From: Antitrichia curtipendula
Lineage: Eukaryota; Streptophyta; Bryopsida; Hypnales; Leucodontaceae
Direction of reading: 5' to 3'
Assembly: GCA_951230915.1 (NCBI GenBank)
Contig: OX579633.1
Coordinates: 55,132,029 to 55,196,028 of the forward strand
Length of the DNA stretch: 64,000 bases
Positions 11,494 to 23,749 of the stretch are shown here, piece by piece. The notes beneath the pieces are model-generated. The model was not told the origin of the DNA. It was given only the letters and a program-made list of their open reading frames with translations, and ran no database searches. The translations under genes and the position numbers were made by a program. Every line of letters begins with the position of its first letter. Position 1 is the stretch's first letter.

Positions 11494-12810
11494 GTAGAAC
11501 CACCCATTGTTGACCACTTAACTCCTAAAGGACCAGCATGCAATTTTTGGCAGTATAAAAAATTTGGGCAGGTACTTGTGATTGGAGATTTTTATATTTT
11601 TGGCTGAAATTTTAATAGAAGGTGGGTGCAAGGAGTATCTTTCATATGCACTAAATTTCATGACATTTGGAAATAGGAGTCAAAAGTTATGGCCAAATAT
11701 GTTACTTTTTTTCATAACTGGGCAGTTCGGGCAGATAAAAAAAAATCACTTTTTTCAAAAATAAAAATTTGAAATTGGTTTTCTAGAGTTATATATATGT
11801 GGAAAGCTTTGAATCATTCCATTTCAACCAATGAATCAAAAGTTATGAGAATTTTTAGTTTGCGGGCAGTTATAGATTCTCTACTCTGAAATAAACTTTG
11901 AAGTTGTTCATTTAACTCAATTTTTAATATTTTTTGAAAAAAAAAATTCATAGGATGTAGGTTGTTTACTACAACATTGAAACCATTGGGATTGGCATTT
12001 TTCAATTCCATAATTAAATTCTTAACAATTTAGTATATTGGATTTCTCTACTTCTTGCTACTTACTATTTTTTTTTATATGTTGTACAATATCAAATGAT
12101 TTGAAATTTTTTAAGCATGTAGAGAACTTGTTTAGGAAAAAGAATTCAAAGATGCACCACCATTTTGGACATTTTTTCATACAAATGTGACCTTGTGAAG
12201 TGCAGCTGCCCTGTTTTTCGCAGGGACAATTTTTTTTTTTGCCAATTCAAATGCTAATATCTTCCAATCCGCATGGTGGAAAATTCTGAAATTTTTTCGA
12301 CATCTTCTAAATCTAGTTTACTATAAGATCCTATGATTACATGTGTCAAAAAAGTGTTTTTTTTCAAAAATTTGGTACTTGTACTAAAAATGGCAGTTTT
12401 GGAGTGTTTTTGGTGAAAACATAGTCATAGAACTTTAGGGGTTAAGCGATTTGTGGATGTTTTGGAGCAGTATAAGGCATGTAAATTTTTTGCCATGTAG
12501 GAAGATAGAAATAAAGGGGAATGCAATTTTTTCTGTAATTTTATGCCTTGAATTGAAATTACTATGAATTTCGGAAGCCGGCAATTGGTCCAAACCTATA
12601 GCTAACATGTAGAGTCTTCCAATGCCGATCATTCAAGAACTATTTCTTGCTCATTGCTTTGAGACATGTGTCATGACTCAATTAGTCTTAACTTTGGAAA
12701 GGAGAAAAAACACATTCTAAGCTTTGGTTGAAATTCATTGTAACCTTGGTTGGAAATAGTACACCCTATAGGTTGGGGATGGGTCTTTGGTTGACAATGG
12801 GTGGTTCTAC
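11494..12810. mobile_element. 1.3-kb TIR repeat (family R1), non-coding
   Basis: The ends form an inverted repeat of about 20 bp: GTAGAACCACCCATTGTTGA at 11,494 and GACAATGGGTGGTTCTAC ending at 12,810. The interior is AT-rich with no transposase. Parts recur at 61,935-62,640 (left half, same order) and 33,950-34,330 (right end), so this is a dispersed non-autonomous DNA element. No clean target duplication is visible. 11,228-11,493 and 12,811-13,439 are AT-rich with nothing recognised. Confidence 0.6.
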
Positions 12811-13439
12811 CATAGGTCCTTAAATTTACAAAAAATCAAAATTCTTGAATACACTGCTAAATTTCTAAATATTATTGGGTTTTCCTCTATTTTTTCAAAT
12901 TTTTGAATTCACTACTCTCATAATCCTTACTCATTGCTCACAGGCTCACGCTCGCATGCTCATAGGCTCACGTTCGCATGCTCACAAAATAGCACCATTG
13001 CTGGCCCCCCCTGAGGTAAACCTTTGAATTAAAGAGATACATATATTTATATTTATATATTGATTGAAAATTGGTTAAACATCACATTTCTGAGGCTTTG
13101 AGGGTATACGCAGTCAATTTGGGCAATATGTGCACTCATATGGCTTACCATCATTTTATAGATAGTGGTAAATTTTATCCAATTGCCATGTGTTTTCACT
13201 GTTTTTTTTGCAGTTGTCTTGAATTGCCTTAAGCAACCATCTAAATTGATTAATTTTGTCATATTTGGGCACTATTTTATCTTTTGTATTCCTTGAGGAA
13301 TTTGTGACATACAAGCATTTATTCAAAAGTTTCTAAAAATAATTTATGAAAGTTTTGTACATAGAAAGTCCTCTTGATATGATGCCCAAAGATTTTGACT
13401 TTTGAGTAATTGCTGCTATGTACAAGATTATCCTACAAG

Positions 13440-13659
13440 CACTATAAGAAACCCGTATTTTAGGTGATGTTTAATATAACAATCAATGTTTAAGTTGATG
13501 GATTTTAGGTGACAACAAATCTAACAACCCTTGCTTTTATGTCAACAACACTTGTTTTTATTTGAACGTCATTGTTGGCATAAAAACAAGGGTTGTTAGA
13601 TTTGATGTCACCTAAAATCTGTCAACTCATACATTGAAAAACTTTGGTTTCTTGTAGTG
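13440..13659. mobile_element. 220-bp CACTA-type MITE with 3-bp TSD
   Basis: Starts CACTATAAGAAACC and ends GGTTTCTTGTAGTG, the termini of CACTA (En/Spm) elements. It is flanked by the direct repeat aag (13,437-13,439 and 13,660-13,662), the 3-bp duplication expected of that superfamily. The interior folds back on itself: GATTTTAGGTGACAACAAAT and a near-perfect inverse near 13,590-13,620. It is non-coding. Confidence 0.85.
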
Positions 13660-15840
13660 AAGGGTCAATTAATCCAAGTTGGATATCAAACATTATAACC
13701 TTTTCTTCCAAACTACATCAAGGTTGTCAAGTCTTGTAGATGTGAGGGTCCCTCGAAAAAATATAGGGAGGATACATGAGTAGAAATATGGATTTGGTGT
13801 ACTAACTAAATGATTATAGAAACAACTTAGATTGTGATCTAGGTTGAGTTTGTCACATGTTAGAACTATTTATAATGTATTAATTTAAGAAATTCTATGC
13901 ACTAAAATTTACCATTTATGTTGAAGGAAGATTAAATTTTAAACAATAAAATTTGCCTCAAATATCTAATGACAAATCTAGAATCCTACCACTAACCTAA
14001 GTTTTCACAACCATGGCTAGTAGCATCGGGAGTAGCATCAACAGATTCTAGACTTATGTCTTTTTCAAACTATGAAGAGGCCATTCATTGGCTAAGAGGC
14101 AATTAAGTCCTCACACTTCATGTATGTACACAAAAGAAAAAAATATCTATTTGTTTGTTAGTACCAAGTCTTGGACAAAGACAAAAAGTACACCATAACA
14201 TTCAAATGAGGACACAAAGTGATTGTGTAGAGTGCTCGTGAAGGTCAAAGGTACCACATCTATTACACTCCCTTTCACCTACATTCATGCAAGTTATAAA
14301 CTCAAGTTATCATGTGAAAATATTAAGTTGATGTTAGGGAATCTCAAATATGAACAATGACCAATATGAGATGTTGTTGGTCTACTAAACCTCAATGTGT
14401 AAAAGAAATCATATCATGCCAAAAACAAATTTCTATCTTTGTGAGTTGACTAAGTATAGGTATGGATTCTTGTCCTTGTAAATTGATAGCAATGAATTCC
14501 AATGGTCTTATAATTGCATCTACACAAACCAACATTCAATTAGTGATGCCAAGCGGGATTATGACTATAAACCTCCCTTCCTCATTCCCACTGCATTGTG
14601 TCATATGGCAATCCAAGCTAATTGACAAGAAAGGGTCATACAAAGACCTTACCTTATGAAATTTTTTGCAAATTGAATTTTTTTCCTTTCATTTTGCTAG
14701 AATATTGTCAATCTGTCTTATGTCAGATTTCAAGTGCTGAGCATTAAAACTTTCACAGTGATGTGCTAGATTTTTTAGTTGCCTACTTGAAACGTGCCCC
14801 TCTAGAGCTCTGAAATTGAAGAGGTGTAGATCGAATTTTGTACGGGCGCGAGCCGCTTGGATTCCTAGTTCAAATTTCATTTCTCCGGCAAACACACATC
14901 ATGTCATACATATTCGTCAATAATGGTGCAGAGCACGGGTGCCAATAACGATGCTCAAATTCTGATATTGTGGTCAGATTTAATGACTCACAGATTTGAA
15001 TATCAGTGGATTAAACAGCTCCAGTCAGATTCACCGCAGCGTTCCCAGAATACTTTTAGGGTATTTCGCAGCAAAGCTATAACCGTGTCTGACAGGGAGC
15101 TATTACCGTGAAAGTTTGAGGGATTGGTAAAAAACGCCAGATAAATTTCTTTAAAAAAGGTAGTGTTTTGTCTTTTTTTTTTTCTCGTGGTAGGTGCCAA
15201 CTTGCAAAAAGTACTAGAATTGAATAAATTACTTCCGAATTTGCGTGCTAACTTTCATGAATTGACTTTGTTGGAAATGCTAAGGAGGGGCATAATTTGT
15301 TGAAAATATGCGATTTTTTGTTTGTGTTTACTGTCATACAGAAGTTCAAACAGAAACTTTGAACTCAAATGTAATAACAAACATTGAAATTAACACTGGA
15401 ACTCCACTGTCATAACAAGCATTGCAATTCAATTGTGATAACAAGCATTTGAACTGAAATTCCTATCCAATCGTGATAACAAGCATAAAGCAAATCATAG
15501 TGAAACACAAGCACAAAAGTGACACACAAAGGAATAAAAAGTCACTAATTGGAGAAATTGAACCCCACTTGCATAAAGCAAGACTGCCCAAAATTGCAGT
15601 ATTAGTGGCCTGCATGGCTGCACACACAAACACTCAAACAACAAAAAAATAGAAGTCCAAACTCCTCCACTCTTGGTCTCCCGCTTGCATAAGAGTGCCG
15701 TCTCGCCTGCAGCCTCGAAGAGAGTCGATTTCGAATCATGCGAGAGAAAATTCTTCAACGTCAAGGATTTTTCTGCTTTAAGTCCAAAGCCAACAAAATT
15801 TGATGAAAACTAAGGATTGAAAAAGGGAGGATACTGGAAA
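13660..15840. other. AT-rich intergenic DNA, no gene recognised
   Basis: Both strands were read. ORFs here (14,462-14,659; 14,689-14,895; 15,495-15,764) are short, have no family features and show no continuity with neighbours. 15,350-15,490 repeats 'aatgtgataacaagcattt'-like phrases three or four times, a small degenerate tandem repeat. Confidence 0.5.
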
Positions 15841-16724
15841 CTAGGATAGATCACACATCTCCATGGCAGCCCACTTTGACCACATTTTTCCAAGATTCAA
15901 TGGCAGCCTTATAGGGGAAGTTTTCCAATGAATAATATTTTTGCCCAAACATGCAAACCACGAATGGAAGGTGCTTCTCCAGCATGTTTCGTTGGCAGGA
16001 CTTCAAGAACTTCATAGTAGAGAAACAACGTTCATCTTCCACGGACCCTAGGACCAAACGCATGCCAATTTCGGCCACCTTGAAGTACTCCGAGATTAGT
16101 TTCCGCAAGTGCCGTGATTGAGAAAGAGTCCGCCAGAGTTCAATCACTGGATTCACGCGGCCAGATGTTGCACATGCTGCTTCACAGTTAGCCCTCATAG
16201 TCAACTTAAATAAACCTTGTTGATTGTCCAAATTCGAGCTAGAGAGCATCTCAGGGGCAGTGTAAAAGGTTCCTCCCTCATGCAATGGTAGCCCTGCATT
16301 CAACAGCCTTGGGTGAGAATAGAACTGCTTCAAAACATTCAAATGATGAGCAAAGCTCTCTTCAGACCCTGCTTGCTTCCAATACTACGGATACATGATA
16401 CCAAAAGCGTCCAGTAACTCTTGCTGCGCAGCTGCGGAAAGCGCCAATCCAGCTCATCAGACAAGGACTGAGCGATCTCTACTAGACCGCACAGTACACT
16501 AAGGTCAGTGGCTGTAGTCATTCAACGTAAACCTAAGCATTCACATACAATTGACACCAATCTTAGGAAAGTTCATGCCAATCAAAGGACCTAGGATACA
16601 AGGAACATGCAAAGAATTGCAACTTCTAACATGCAAATGAATTGCTAGGAATCATGAACATGAGCGGCAATTCCGAAATTCATACAATCCTCATCTACAG
16701 AGTACGAACCAATAGACCACCATT

Positions 16725-16835
16725 GAAAAAAAAATGGAAAGCAAAAAAAGGAAAACAAGAAAAGTGGAAAAAAAAAATGGAAAGCAAAAAAAAGAAAACA
16801 AGAAAAGTGGAAAAAAAAAGGAAAGCATAAAAAAT
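16725..16835. repeat. Purine-rich tandem repeat of about 41 bp
   Basis: Two and a half copies of an A-rich unit (aaaaatggaaagcaaaaaaa, then ggaaaacaagaaaagtgg). It lies in what would be the intron between the middle and C-terminal pieces of the hAT transposase remnant. The ORFs on both strands across it are low-complexity artefacts. Confidence 0.75.
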
Positions 16836-17752
16836 GAGAAGTGAAGTGCCCTCACCTGCAAACTGCCGCTGAATGTTGCATTGTGTGTGTTGGAAATCAT
16901 CCTCCGTCACAAAAAGATGTTCTCCCATCACTTTGCAATGACAGCGAGCAAAGACTTCAGTAATACCAAAATTGAGGACCAGGTAAGAAACACCTTCTCC
17001 CTCCATCACCCTCCACTCCATTGGGATTTCAGAACATGTGAGTGAAATTAGTTCTTGGTATTGCTTGAACTCTGCTATTAAGAACGCAGTACTCTCATCT
17101 ACAAACATCTTAGCCAAGTCGACTTGGCAAACTTTGATGGACTGGAGAAAGTCACAGATGAAGATGTCACGGCTTTGGAACAACTTGATCAAGCAGTGAA
17201 TAGTGTTCAAAAGCGGAATGAAACAAGCCAGGGAAAGCAAAGCCTCAATATCGGAGAAGTAATCGAAGTTACCAACAGCTGGCCCTTTTTGTCCACCAGC
17301 AGCCATATCGACACCCATTTTGACGAGGAGCATCTTGTATTCGGCCATGATACGTTGGATAGGACTCCGCATGGATATCCATCTGGTCTCCACATTCCTC
17401 AACATTTTATTGCCCTTAGTTTCCATAAAATCTACAAGCTTTTGAAGCTTAGAGTGTCTTTTGTGAGAACGACAGAAGTATGAGTACAACAATTGGCACA
17501 GTGCCTCCAAGCGGGACACCAGGGGGTAGTTGGACAAGGTCTCGACGACCAAGTTGATGCAGTGCGAGGCACAGCTAGCACCAAGACAAAACGGTGCCCA
17601 TTTCTCCTGGATCTGAGTGGACACGCCAATTTTGGCTCCCTGGAACGTGCTCACACCGTCTGCCCCAAACGACACCAACTTACAAGCAATCTCTTCTGCA
17701 GTAAGTCCACCTTCCCCAATCAAAGCCTACATAATCACATTAGTAAGATGAT

Positions 17753-19049
17753 CATCTTAAGAAAACAGGGTTTTTTTTTATGTTGCAGAAAACATGAGAC
17801 GGCGTCTTGTTTGACGCGGAAGTAATCGGCGTAGACGTCCCCTAAAATCCGTTTGAATTAACAGGCAAAAAACATGCAAAAATCACAAAAAACGCGTCGT
17901 TTCCAAGCTTGTTTTTTCCTGATGTCACACATGACAAGGTGAACAAAGGTCTGCAAAGGTCGACATGTGGAGGCCACGTAAGCGCCATGTCAGCCCCACA
18001 TGCTCGACCATTGCCATGTCATATTTTTTTCCATCTATGCCATTGCTGATGTGTTCTTTGACGTGGAGGCGGGAAATTGTAACGTGGTCACTGACGTGGA
18101 GGCCACGTCAGCTCATTTTTGTGTCATTTGAATAATTTAATGGTGTTTTTTGAGATGTCAAATTAGACATTTTTTGCAACGTCAAATTACACGTTTTTTC
18201 AAACATCAATTGCTACATACCCTACCTACAAGGCAATATCAATAAAAATTTAATATAAATTAAAAAAATGAAATGAAAACAAAAAAAATTCTAAATTCAA
18301 CAAAAATTGAAGAAAACTTACCATTAACCATTAAGAGAATTTTTAATGGCCAAATGAAGGAAAAACTTCATTAAAAGTTAATAAAAATGAAGGACAAAGA
18401 CATTGTATTTATATCCATTCTCTGCCCATGGAAAGACAAACAATATGGGATAAGTAGAATATGATTATTTCACTTGTTTACATGTCGATGTTGTTTTTGA
18501 CGTGTACATGTTCTTCTAAACATAGAGATGTTGTTTCAGACATCTCGACGTTTTTGTGGACATTTTGCTTTGAACACAATTTTTTTTTGATATATCCCAT
18601 ATCAATTGTCTCTCTTCCACCTCCCCACCTGTATAAAGACTATCTGTTTTCATCCATGGAACACATCCATTTTCATCCATTCATTTTTTTTTTGGAAAGC
18701 ATGCTACGTCACTGCCTTTTTCCTAATTTTTTTTATAAGGTCAATATTTTTCCATTAACCGTAGTAATTTTTAGTAATTTATCCATAATGAAAATGGACT
18801 TCATGTTGACGTGGCAATCTATGTTTTTTGAGATGTCACAACAAAACATGAGCTTGTTTTTTTAAACATCGTTAAAAACATCTTTGTCTATGGTGACATC
18901 TACTTGTTTTCCAACTTAATCTCACATGTTTTTTGCAACATCAAATCAAATTCATTCTTTTGCACCCATTCATTGCTTAACGTGTGACATCTCAGCAAAC
19001 ATGGCACGTTTCGGTCCAACGACAGCAAAAACGGGGTTTTCTTATAGTG
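17753..19049. mobile_element. 1.3-kb CACTA-like non-autonomous element inside the hAT remnant
   Basis: The left end CATCTTAAGAAAACAGGG and the right end, read on the minus strand, CACTATAAGAAAACCCCG form an imperfect terminal inverted repeat like that of CACTA elements and of the MITE at 13,440. Direct repeats tgat flank it (17,749-17,752 and 19,050-19,053); the canonical duplication is 3 bp. The interior has sub-terminal repeats of GACGTGGAGGCCACGT and 'aaacatc/gatgtc' type with A/T runs, and no transposase. It separates the first and middle coding pieces of the hAT gene. Confidence 0.7.
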
Positions 19050-20301
19050 TGATTTGCAGTACCACAATCTGAGACGCATGAGAGATGAAAGAGGTGGGGG
19101 ATTCTCTCCCAAGAATCAACGGCATACACATGCACTCTGATCCACAATGTATTGTCTACAGCTGTGACCTCATCGGCGCTAATAGAAATGAACCTCGCAT
19201 TCTGTATAACATGTTTTAAAGCATTCAAGACACAAGAGTGAAGGTGTTCTGCCATATCCCACCCAGACGTCTCTGACCAGTGCTTTTGGGGGACATTCTT
19301 TACCTTTAGGTGTCGCAACAAATACTGCTCACGCTCATAGTCACACATAGGACGACCAGAATTCAGAACTTGAAATAGGATGGAGAACTGCACTCCCTTT
19401 CTGTAGACTTGTTCGCCGAAGCCTGCAAGCAATTGATCTGCTACAATGCCTCTCACCCGTCGCATCGCCCACAGCCTCGTGAATTGCAGATGTTTGCAGT
19501 TCTGCTTCACGTATGCGTCTCCCTTCTTCAGATGTAGGAAAGGTTTGTCGTCAGCCTTGCAAGTCCTCTTGCCTTCGTGCTTCTCCAAGTTATCACCTTT
19601 CGAGACCATGATCTTCCGCCTGCCGCTCACCGCGCTGCAGCTTTTGCAAACGACCTCCGTCTAAGTTTCCAACAGCATCAAATTCACCTTCATCCCATGT
19701 AAATTTGCACGCCTACACTTCCTACCATCGTCGCGTGGTGGTGCTGGGCTGAATTCGTCGTCTCTTCTGCGCTGGTTTTTTAATCTCGACACTTTTAGTC
19801 ATCGGATCGGGCCACTCTACTGAGACTACCGTTGCCTCTGAGAAGGAAGGGAATTGGGGTAGCAAACCCTGGAACGAGTCTTCTAGGTGCGTCTTAAAGA
19901 CGTAGGTGATGTCCTTCACACCTTTCCCAGAAGCAGCAAGTGGCAGGTATTTCCCCAAGCCGGGCGAGTTCCGTGCAGCTCCGAAAGTACGTACCTTGAA
20001 GTTTGCCGGCAACTTCAATCTAGGCGCCATTGCTGAACCCGCAATCCTGCCCAACCAAAACAACCAACAGAACCCAAAACGGAAGGGGAGAAACAAGGTA
20101 CGACATCACCGTTATCAAGAAAAAAAAAATGGAAATCAAATTGTAAGCATCCAGTGAAGACTCAAGAGCGTCTCAGAAATGTATACAGATAGCGGGGAAT
20201 CACAATCAACACATCACAAATTGCCAATGAAAAACAGCTGAAGAAACAAAGCAGAGGTAACCAGTTCACCAGAGATCCCGCAACTCAAATCACAGCACCG
20301 G

Positions 20302-20400
20302 GAAGCCAAATCGCAATACTGAGAAGCCAAGTCGCATCGCCAGGAAGCCAAATCGCATCGCAAGGGTGCCAAATCGCAGCGCAAGGGTGCGCAATTGTCA
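20302..20400. repeat. 21-bp minisatellite, about 4.5 copies
   Basis: Units of the form GAAGCCAAATCGCATCGCAAG, each 21 bp with 1-4 substitutions, in perfect register over four copies and a partial fifth. It is upstream of the hAT remnant. 20,031-21,440 otherwise holds no recognisable gene; the ORFs at 20,214-20,594 and 20,448-20,814 have no family features. Confidence 0.8.
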
Positions 20401-21490
20401 TTGAAAGTAAAGAAAGCCAAATGGAAGCGGTGAAAGTGTGAGACACAATGCGCAACCGCTGCATTTCTAGGAACCCCAGACACACAAGCAGTGCACAGAA
20501 AATTGCCACGCGTCCAAGGAGCCTCCATTTCCTGATTGGAGTGAATGCGCGAGAAATCCAAGACAGTAAACGTTGCGCCTTGCTCACAAATCACAATGAC
20601 TCATTGCTCAATTGCTCAGACGCTCACTCTCAATCAGAGTCTCAGAAGTTTACAACAAACGAGGAAGTGGCAGGAAGCCAGGCAATCCGCCATCTCGCCT
20701 CTAATTCGCAGAGGTCGTGAAAATGGCGCTCCAGAAATTGAAAAAAAACACTCCACCAACGTTTGCATTGAAACCCAAATCAATGCGAAACTCTGTACGG
20801 GCGAGGAGCAATAACTACAGCATCAATTAAAATTGCTATCTGCAAGATGCAAGGGGGAGAATGGAAGCTAAAACCCAAACTGCAACGGAGGAGACAGAGG
20901 CACTAATGGCTGCGACATCAACGCTCGCGATGTAGTCGCCAATGCGAAGATCAAACGGCTGAGGTAATTTTTCCGCTAACCCTATTCCCACTAAGCAGTG
21001 GATGAATGTGAATTGCAGGTTGGATGAAATCGCAATTTTGCCATCAGCTGCTCCGGAAGTGTGAAAACTTGTTCAAAATTCAGATTTTGCAAAAAAAAAT
21101 TCAATAGAACTTTAGCACAGGGAAAGCTTTGGTAGAACTGGAGCAATTTTTAGCCACTTTAGGGAACGCTAGTTCACCGTGTTCATAAACTTGAACTCAG
21201 TTTCATTCGGGGTTTTGCTTGTCCTTGAATGAAAAATCCCACAATTATACCAACTCCATAAAGATTGTTAACTTATGTACGAGGCTCATGATTTGGTGAG
21301 CATGTTCTGTAAACCATGTGTCAAAGCGCCCAAACATGTAACATAGTTCAAGTGCAATGCATGAGCCCAAAATCTTTGAGCAAGAATAGATCTCAGGTTC
21401 CACATGTATCGATATGGAAAAGAGCCAATCTTTAGAAATTTTGCCAAAGTGACGCCATTCTCCAAGATGCTGGACGTACGTACATACATA

Positions 21491-21735
21491 CACAGGAAGA
21501 TTTCGTGACGTTAACCGGGGCTAATCCTTTGAGGAATAACCCCCACTTTAGATCCCTTGTACACAGTGTTTGAAAAATCTCGGGAATTCTTTTTTCACAC
21601 TACTTTAGACTCCAAAATGTCCCACCTTGGCCGGGCTAAAGTTCATGCGGGGTTAAGCCTTGGGGTCTAAAGTGGGGCAGTTTAGACCCTCCCAAACTTT
21701 AGCCCCAGGGACTAACGCCACAAAATCTTCCTGTG
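21491..21735. mobile_element. MITE family M1, copy 1 (245 bp)
   Basis: CACAGGAAGATTTCGTG at the left and CACAAAATCTTCCTGTG at the right form terminal inverted repeats, flanked by TA on both sides, consistent with Tc1/mariner-type insertion. The interior is non-coding (GGGGTCTAAAGTGGGGCAGT and similar). Confidence 0.8.
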
Positions 21736-21888
21736 TATGTACTCCAGCAGCAAGACGCGAATGTCGCCAATGAAATCCTTTGACAACAAATCAATTGTGC
21801 GGCCATCACACGTCCGGCTTAACTTGCCACGCTACACCCACATATCGATCCATGCACGACATGTACTTCCGCCTTCTGACGTTCCCTG

Positions 21889-22134
21889 CACATGAAGGTT
21901 TTGTGACGTTAACCGGGGCTAATCCTTTGAGGAATAACCCCCACTTTAGACCCCTTCTACATAGTGTTTGAAAAATCTCGGGCGTTCTTTTTTCACACTA
22001 CTTTAGACTCTAAAATGTCCCACTTTGACCGGGCTAAAGTTTATGTGGGGTTAAGCCTTGGGGTCTAAAGTGGGACAGTTTAGACCCCCCCCAAACTTTA
22101 GCACCAGGGGCTAACGCCACGAAATCTTCCTGTG
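21889..22134. mobile_element. MITE family M1, copy 2 (246 bp)
   Basis: A close copy of the element at 21,491, same orientation (GACGTTAACCGGGGCTAATC and right end GAAATCTTCCTGTG). The left terminus is degraded (CACATGAAGGTTTTGTG). It sits in the same pseudo-exon as copy 1, about 150 bp away. Confidence 0.8.
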
Positions 22135-22707
22135 TTGAAGAAGAATCTTCGACGAACCTGCAGCAGCAAATCATGACACTAAGAATCGGCAATCCTGAAC
22201 ACTGAAACAAAACAAAAGCAGATCACCGAGCGCTGCCAGTCACGGACCTGCTCTGGACTGCTTTCGGTTGGAGTTTTGGATGGCTTCAATTCGGTGCTGG
22301 CCTGCTGGGGTCATGTCCTAAACACGTCCATCACAAATTTAAAAAAAGTTGGATCAATGCCCATGGACGTGCGATGATGCAAAAGGAAATCGACACCTGA
22401 CGCAATACAATCGGGCAAATTGTTTCAACCCCAGTTTGTTGAAACACCACCATCGAAGAATTCAGTTCCCTGCATGCACTATTGTTTTGAATCCATGACG
22501 GGCGTGGTTTTCTACATTCGTCCATCCTTTGCAATAAAAAACACTTTTCAATCATATTCATGGACTTTTTCATCCAAATTTGGCAACTTCATCCACCTTT
22601 TAGTAGAAATGGGAAATTTATGGCAAAAGAAGATTACTTTTTTTTCTTGGCAAAAGGTCAAATTGCACCATTTCGAAATTTAATGTTTAATCCTTGAACT
22701 TCCATTA

Positions 22708-23080
22708 GTGGTAGTCACAGCTTGTTCACCGTGATGGTGAACAATGAACAATGAACAATGGAAAGTGCTTTGAGGGGCCAATGAGAAGTGACGAATATTG
22801 AACAAGCCGTGACCACCCTTTTTGTTCAAATGTTGAGAATGAACAATGGAGGATGGATAATGGCGAGATGGACAAATGTAATTGAAAGTTAAGAGAACAA
22901 AGGAATAATCTTAGCGGAACATTGATTGTTCACTCCCAACATCCACCTCCGGAGGTGGATGTTGGGAGTGAACAATCAATGTTCCGCTATGAATATTCCG
23001 TCGAAAGCAAGCCAACCCTACGCCGCCACCACTTCAATGTTCATTGTTCACCATCACGATGAACAAGCTGTGACTACCAC
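22708..23080. mobile_element. Palindromic TA-flanked MITE (373 bp)
   Basis: Terminal inverted repeats of about 43 bp with one mismatch: GTGGTAGTCACAGCTTGTTC at 22,708 and its inverse ending at 23,080, flanked by TA. At 22,912-22,989 there is a perfect 78-bp palindrome with 39-bp arms and no loop. GTGAACAATGAACA repeats lie near both ends. No coding capacity. Confidence 0.8.
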
Positions 23081-23749
23081 TATTGTCCCCTCAAGGGACA
23101 AAATGGATTTTGGATAGGTTCCTACAGTTTGAATTTTTGATGTAATTTTTCACATTTAAAAAAAAAAATAGGAAATTACATTAGCTCTGTAGAAATACTT
23201 TTTTTTATTAAATTTCAATCGATGTCCAAGAAAAAAAACTTAATGCCTTCCTAAGCCTAAAATAGAGTTTCTTAGGGAGCATAAAAAAATCATAGAAAGT
23301 CAACCCAAAAGAACTGGGTTTCGAATCCTTGTCCGGAACCGCCCTCTCTGGAGGTGAATGTGAACAGGTCGTGATCGGATACTCTCTTGCATTTGATTGT
23401 TGAATATGTAAGCGGATTATCTTGAAGTATGGGCTAATTCTATAGTAAGCATTTAAGAACTCGTAAAGGCCAAAACCATAACTAATCAGCTCATCTTTTT
23501 CAAAGTTTAGAACTTCGACAAATTGATCTTCAGATTTCATGAAATGAAGGAAATGAGATGTTCATGTGCCCAACACGCTCACTTAGGACATAGGCCACCT
23601 TGTCATCTGATGTATCCTGCAGTTCCAATACAATTTCCAGTGTTACTACAAGACAATCCATGTACATATTCAACAACCAAATGCAAGAATTGATACACAT
23701 TGGAGTCAGCGGTGTACTTGGCCCCAAACCCTAAGTCATTTAATCAAAT

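Larger units (their letters stand above)
15851..20030 (-). pseudogene. hAT-superfamily transposase (ZNF862-like), degenerate
   Basis: Read on the minus strand. N-terminal piece from ATG 20,030 (MAPRLKLPANFK) to 19,722; then a zinc-finger-like part (VCKSC...EKHEGKRTC) and the start of the core from about 19,665 to 19,060; middle piece from 17,717 to 16,856 (FGADGVSTFQG, RWISMRSP); C-terminal piece from about 16,440 to 15,851, with the dimerisation region around SVEDERCFSTMKFLKS. The order and motifs match ZNF862/KIAA1586-like hAT transposases of plants and animals. Splice-like sites flank the middle piece (acceptor near 17,717, donor GCAG/GTGAGG at 16,856). Defects: stops and a frame change at 19,640-19,722, a TAG at 16,387-16,385 where the family usually has Gln (YP-Q-YW), and an insertion at 17,753-19,049. 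Confidence 0.75.
21440..23540 (-). pseudogene. Decayed duplicate of the kinase/hydrolase gene
   Basis: Matches the gene at 24,340-28,279 in the same orientation and order. 23,300-23,400 resembles the kinase tail (KPSSFGL preceded by PDKD; the upstream DHDLFTFT segment is in another frame). 22,140-22,470 matches the intron and acceptor region at 25,840-26,130. 21,742-21,888 and 21,445-21,480 match the first hydrolase exon (25,560-25,740). That exon copy is split by two MITEs (21,491-21,735 and 21,889-22,134) and its intron holds a third element (22,708-23,080). No kinase catalytic core and no GHSLG motif were found here. It is a truncated tandem copy. Confidence 0.7.
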
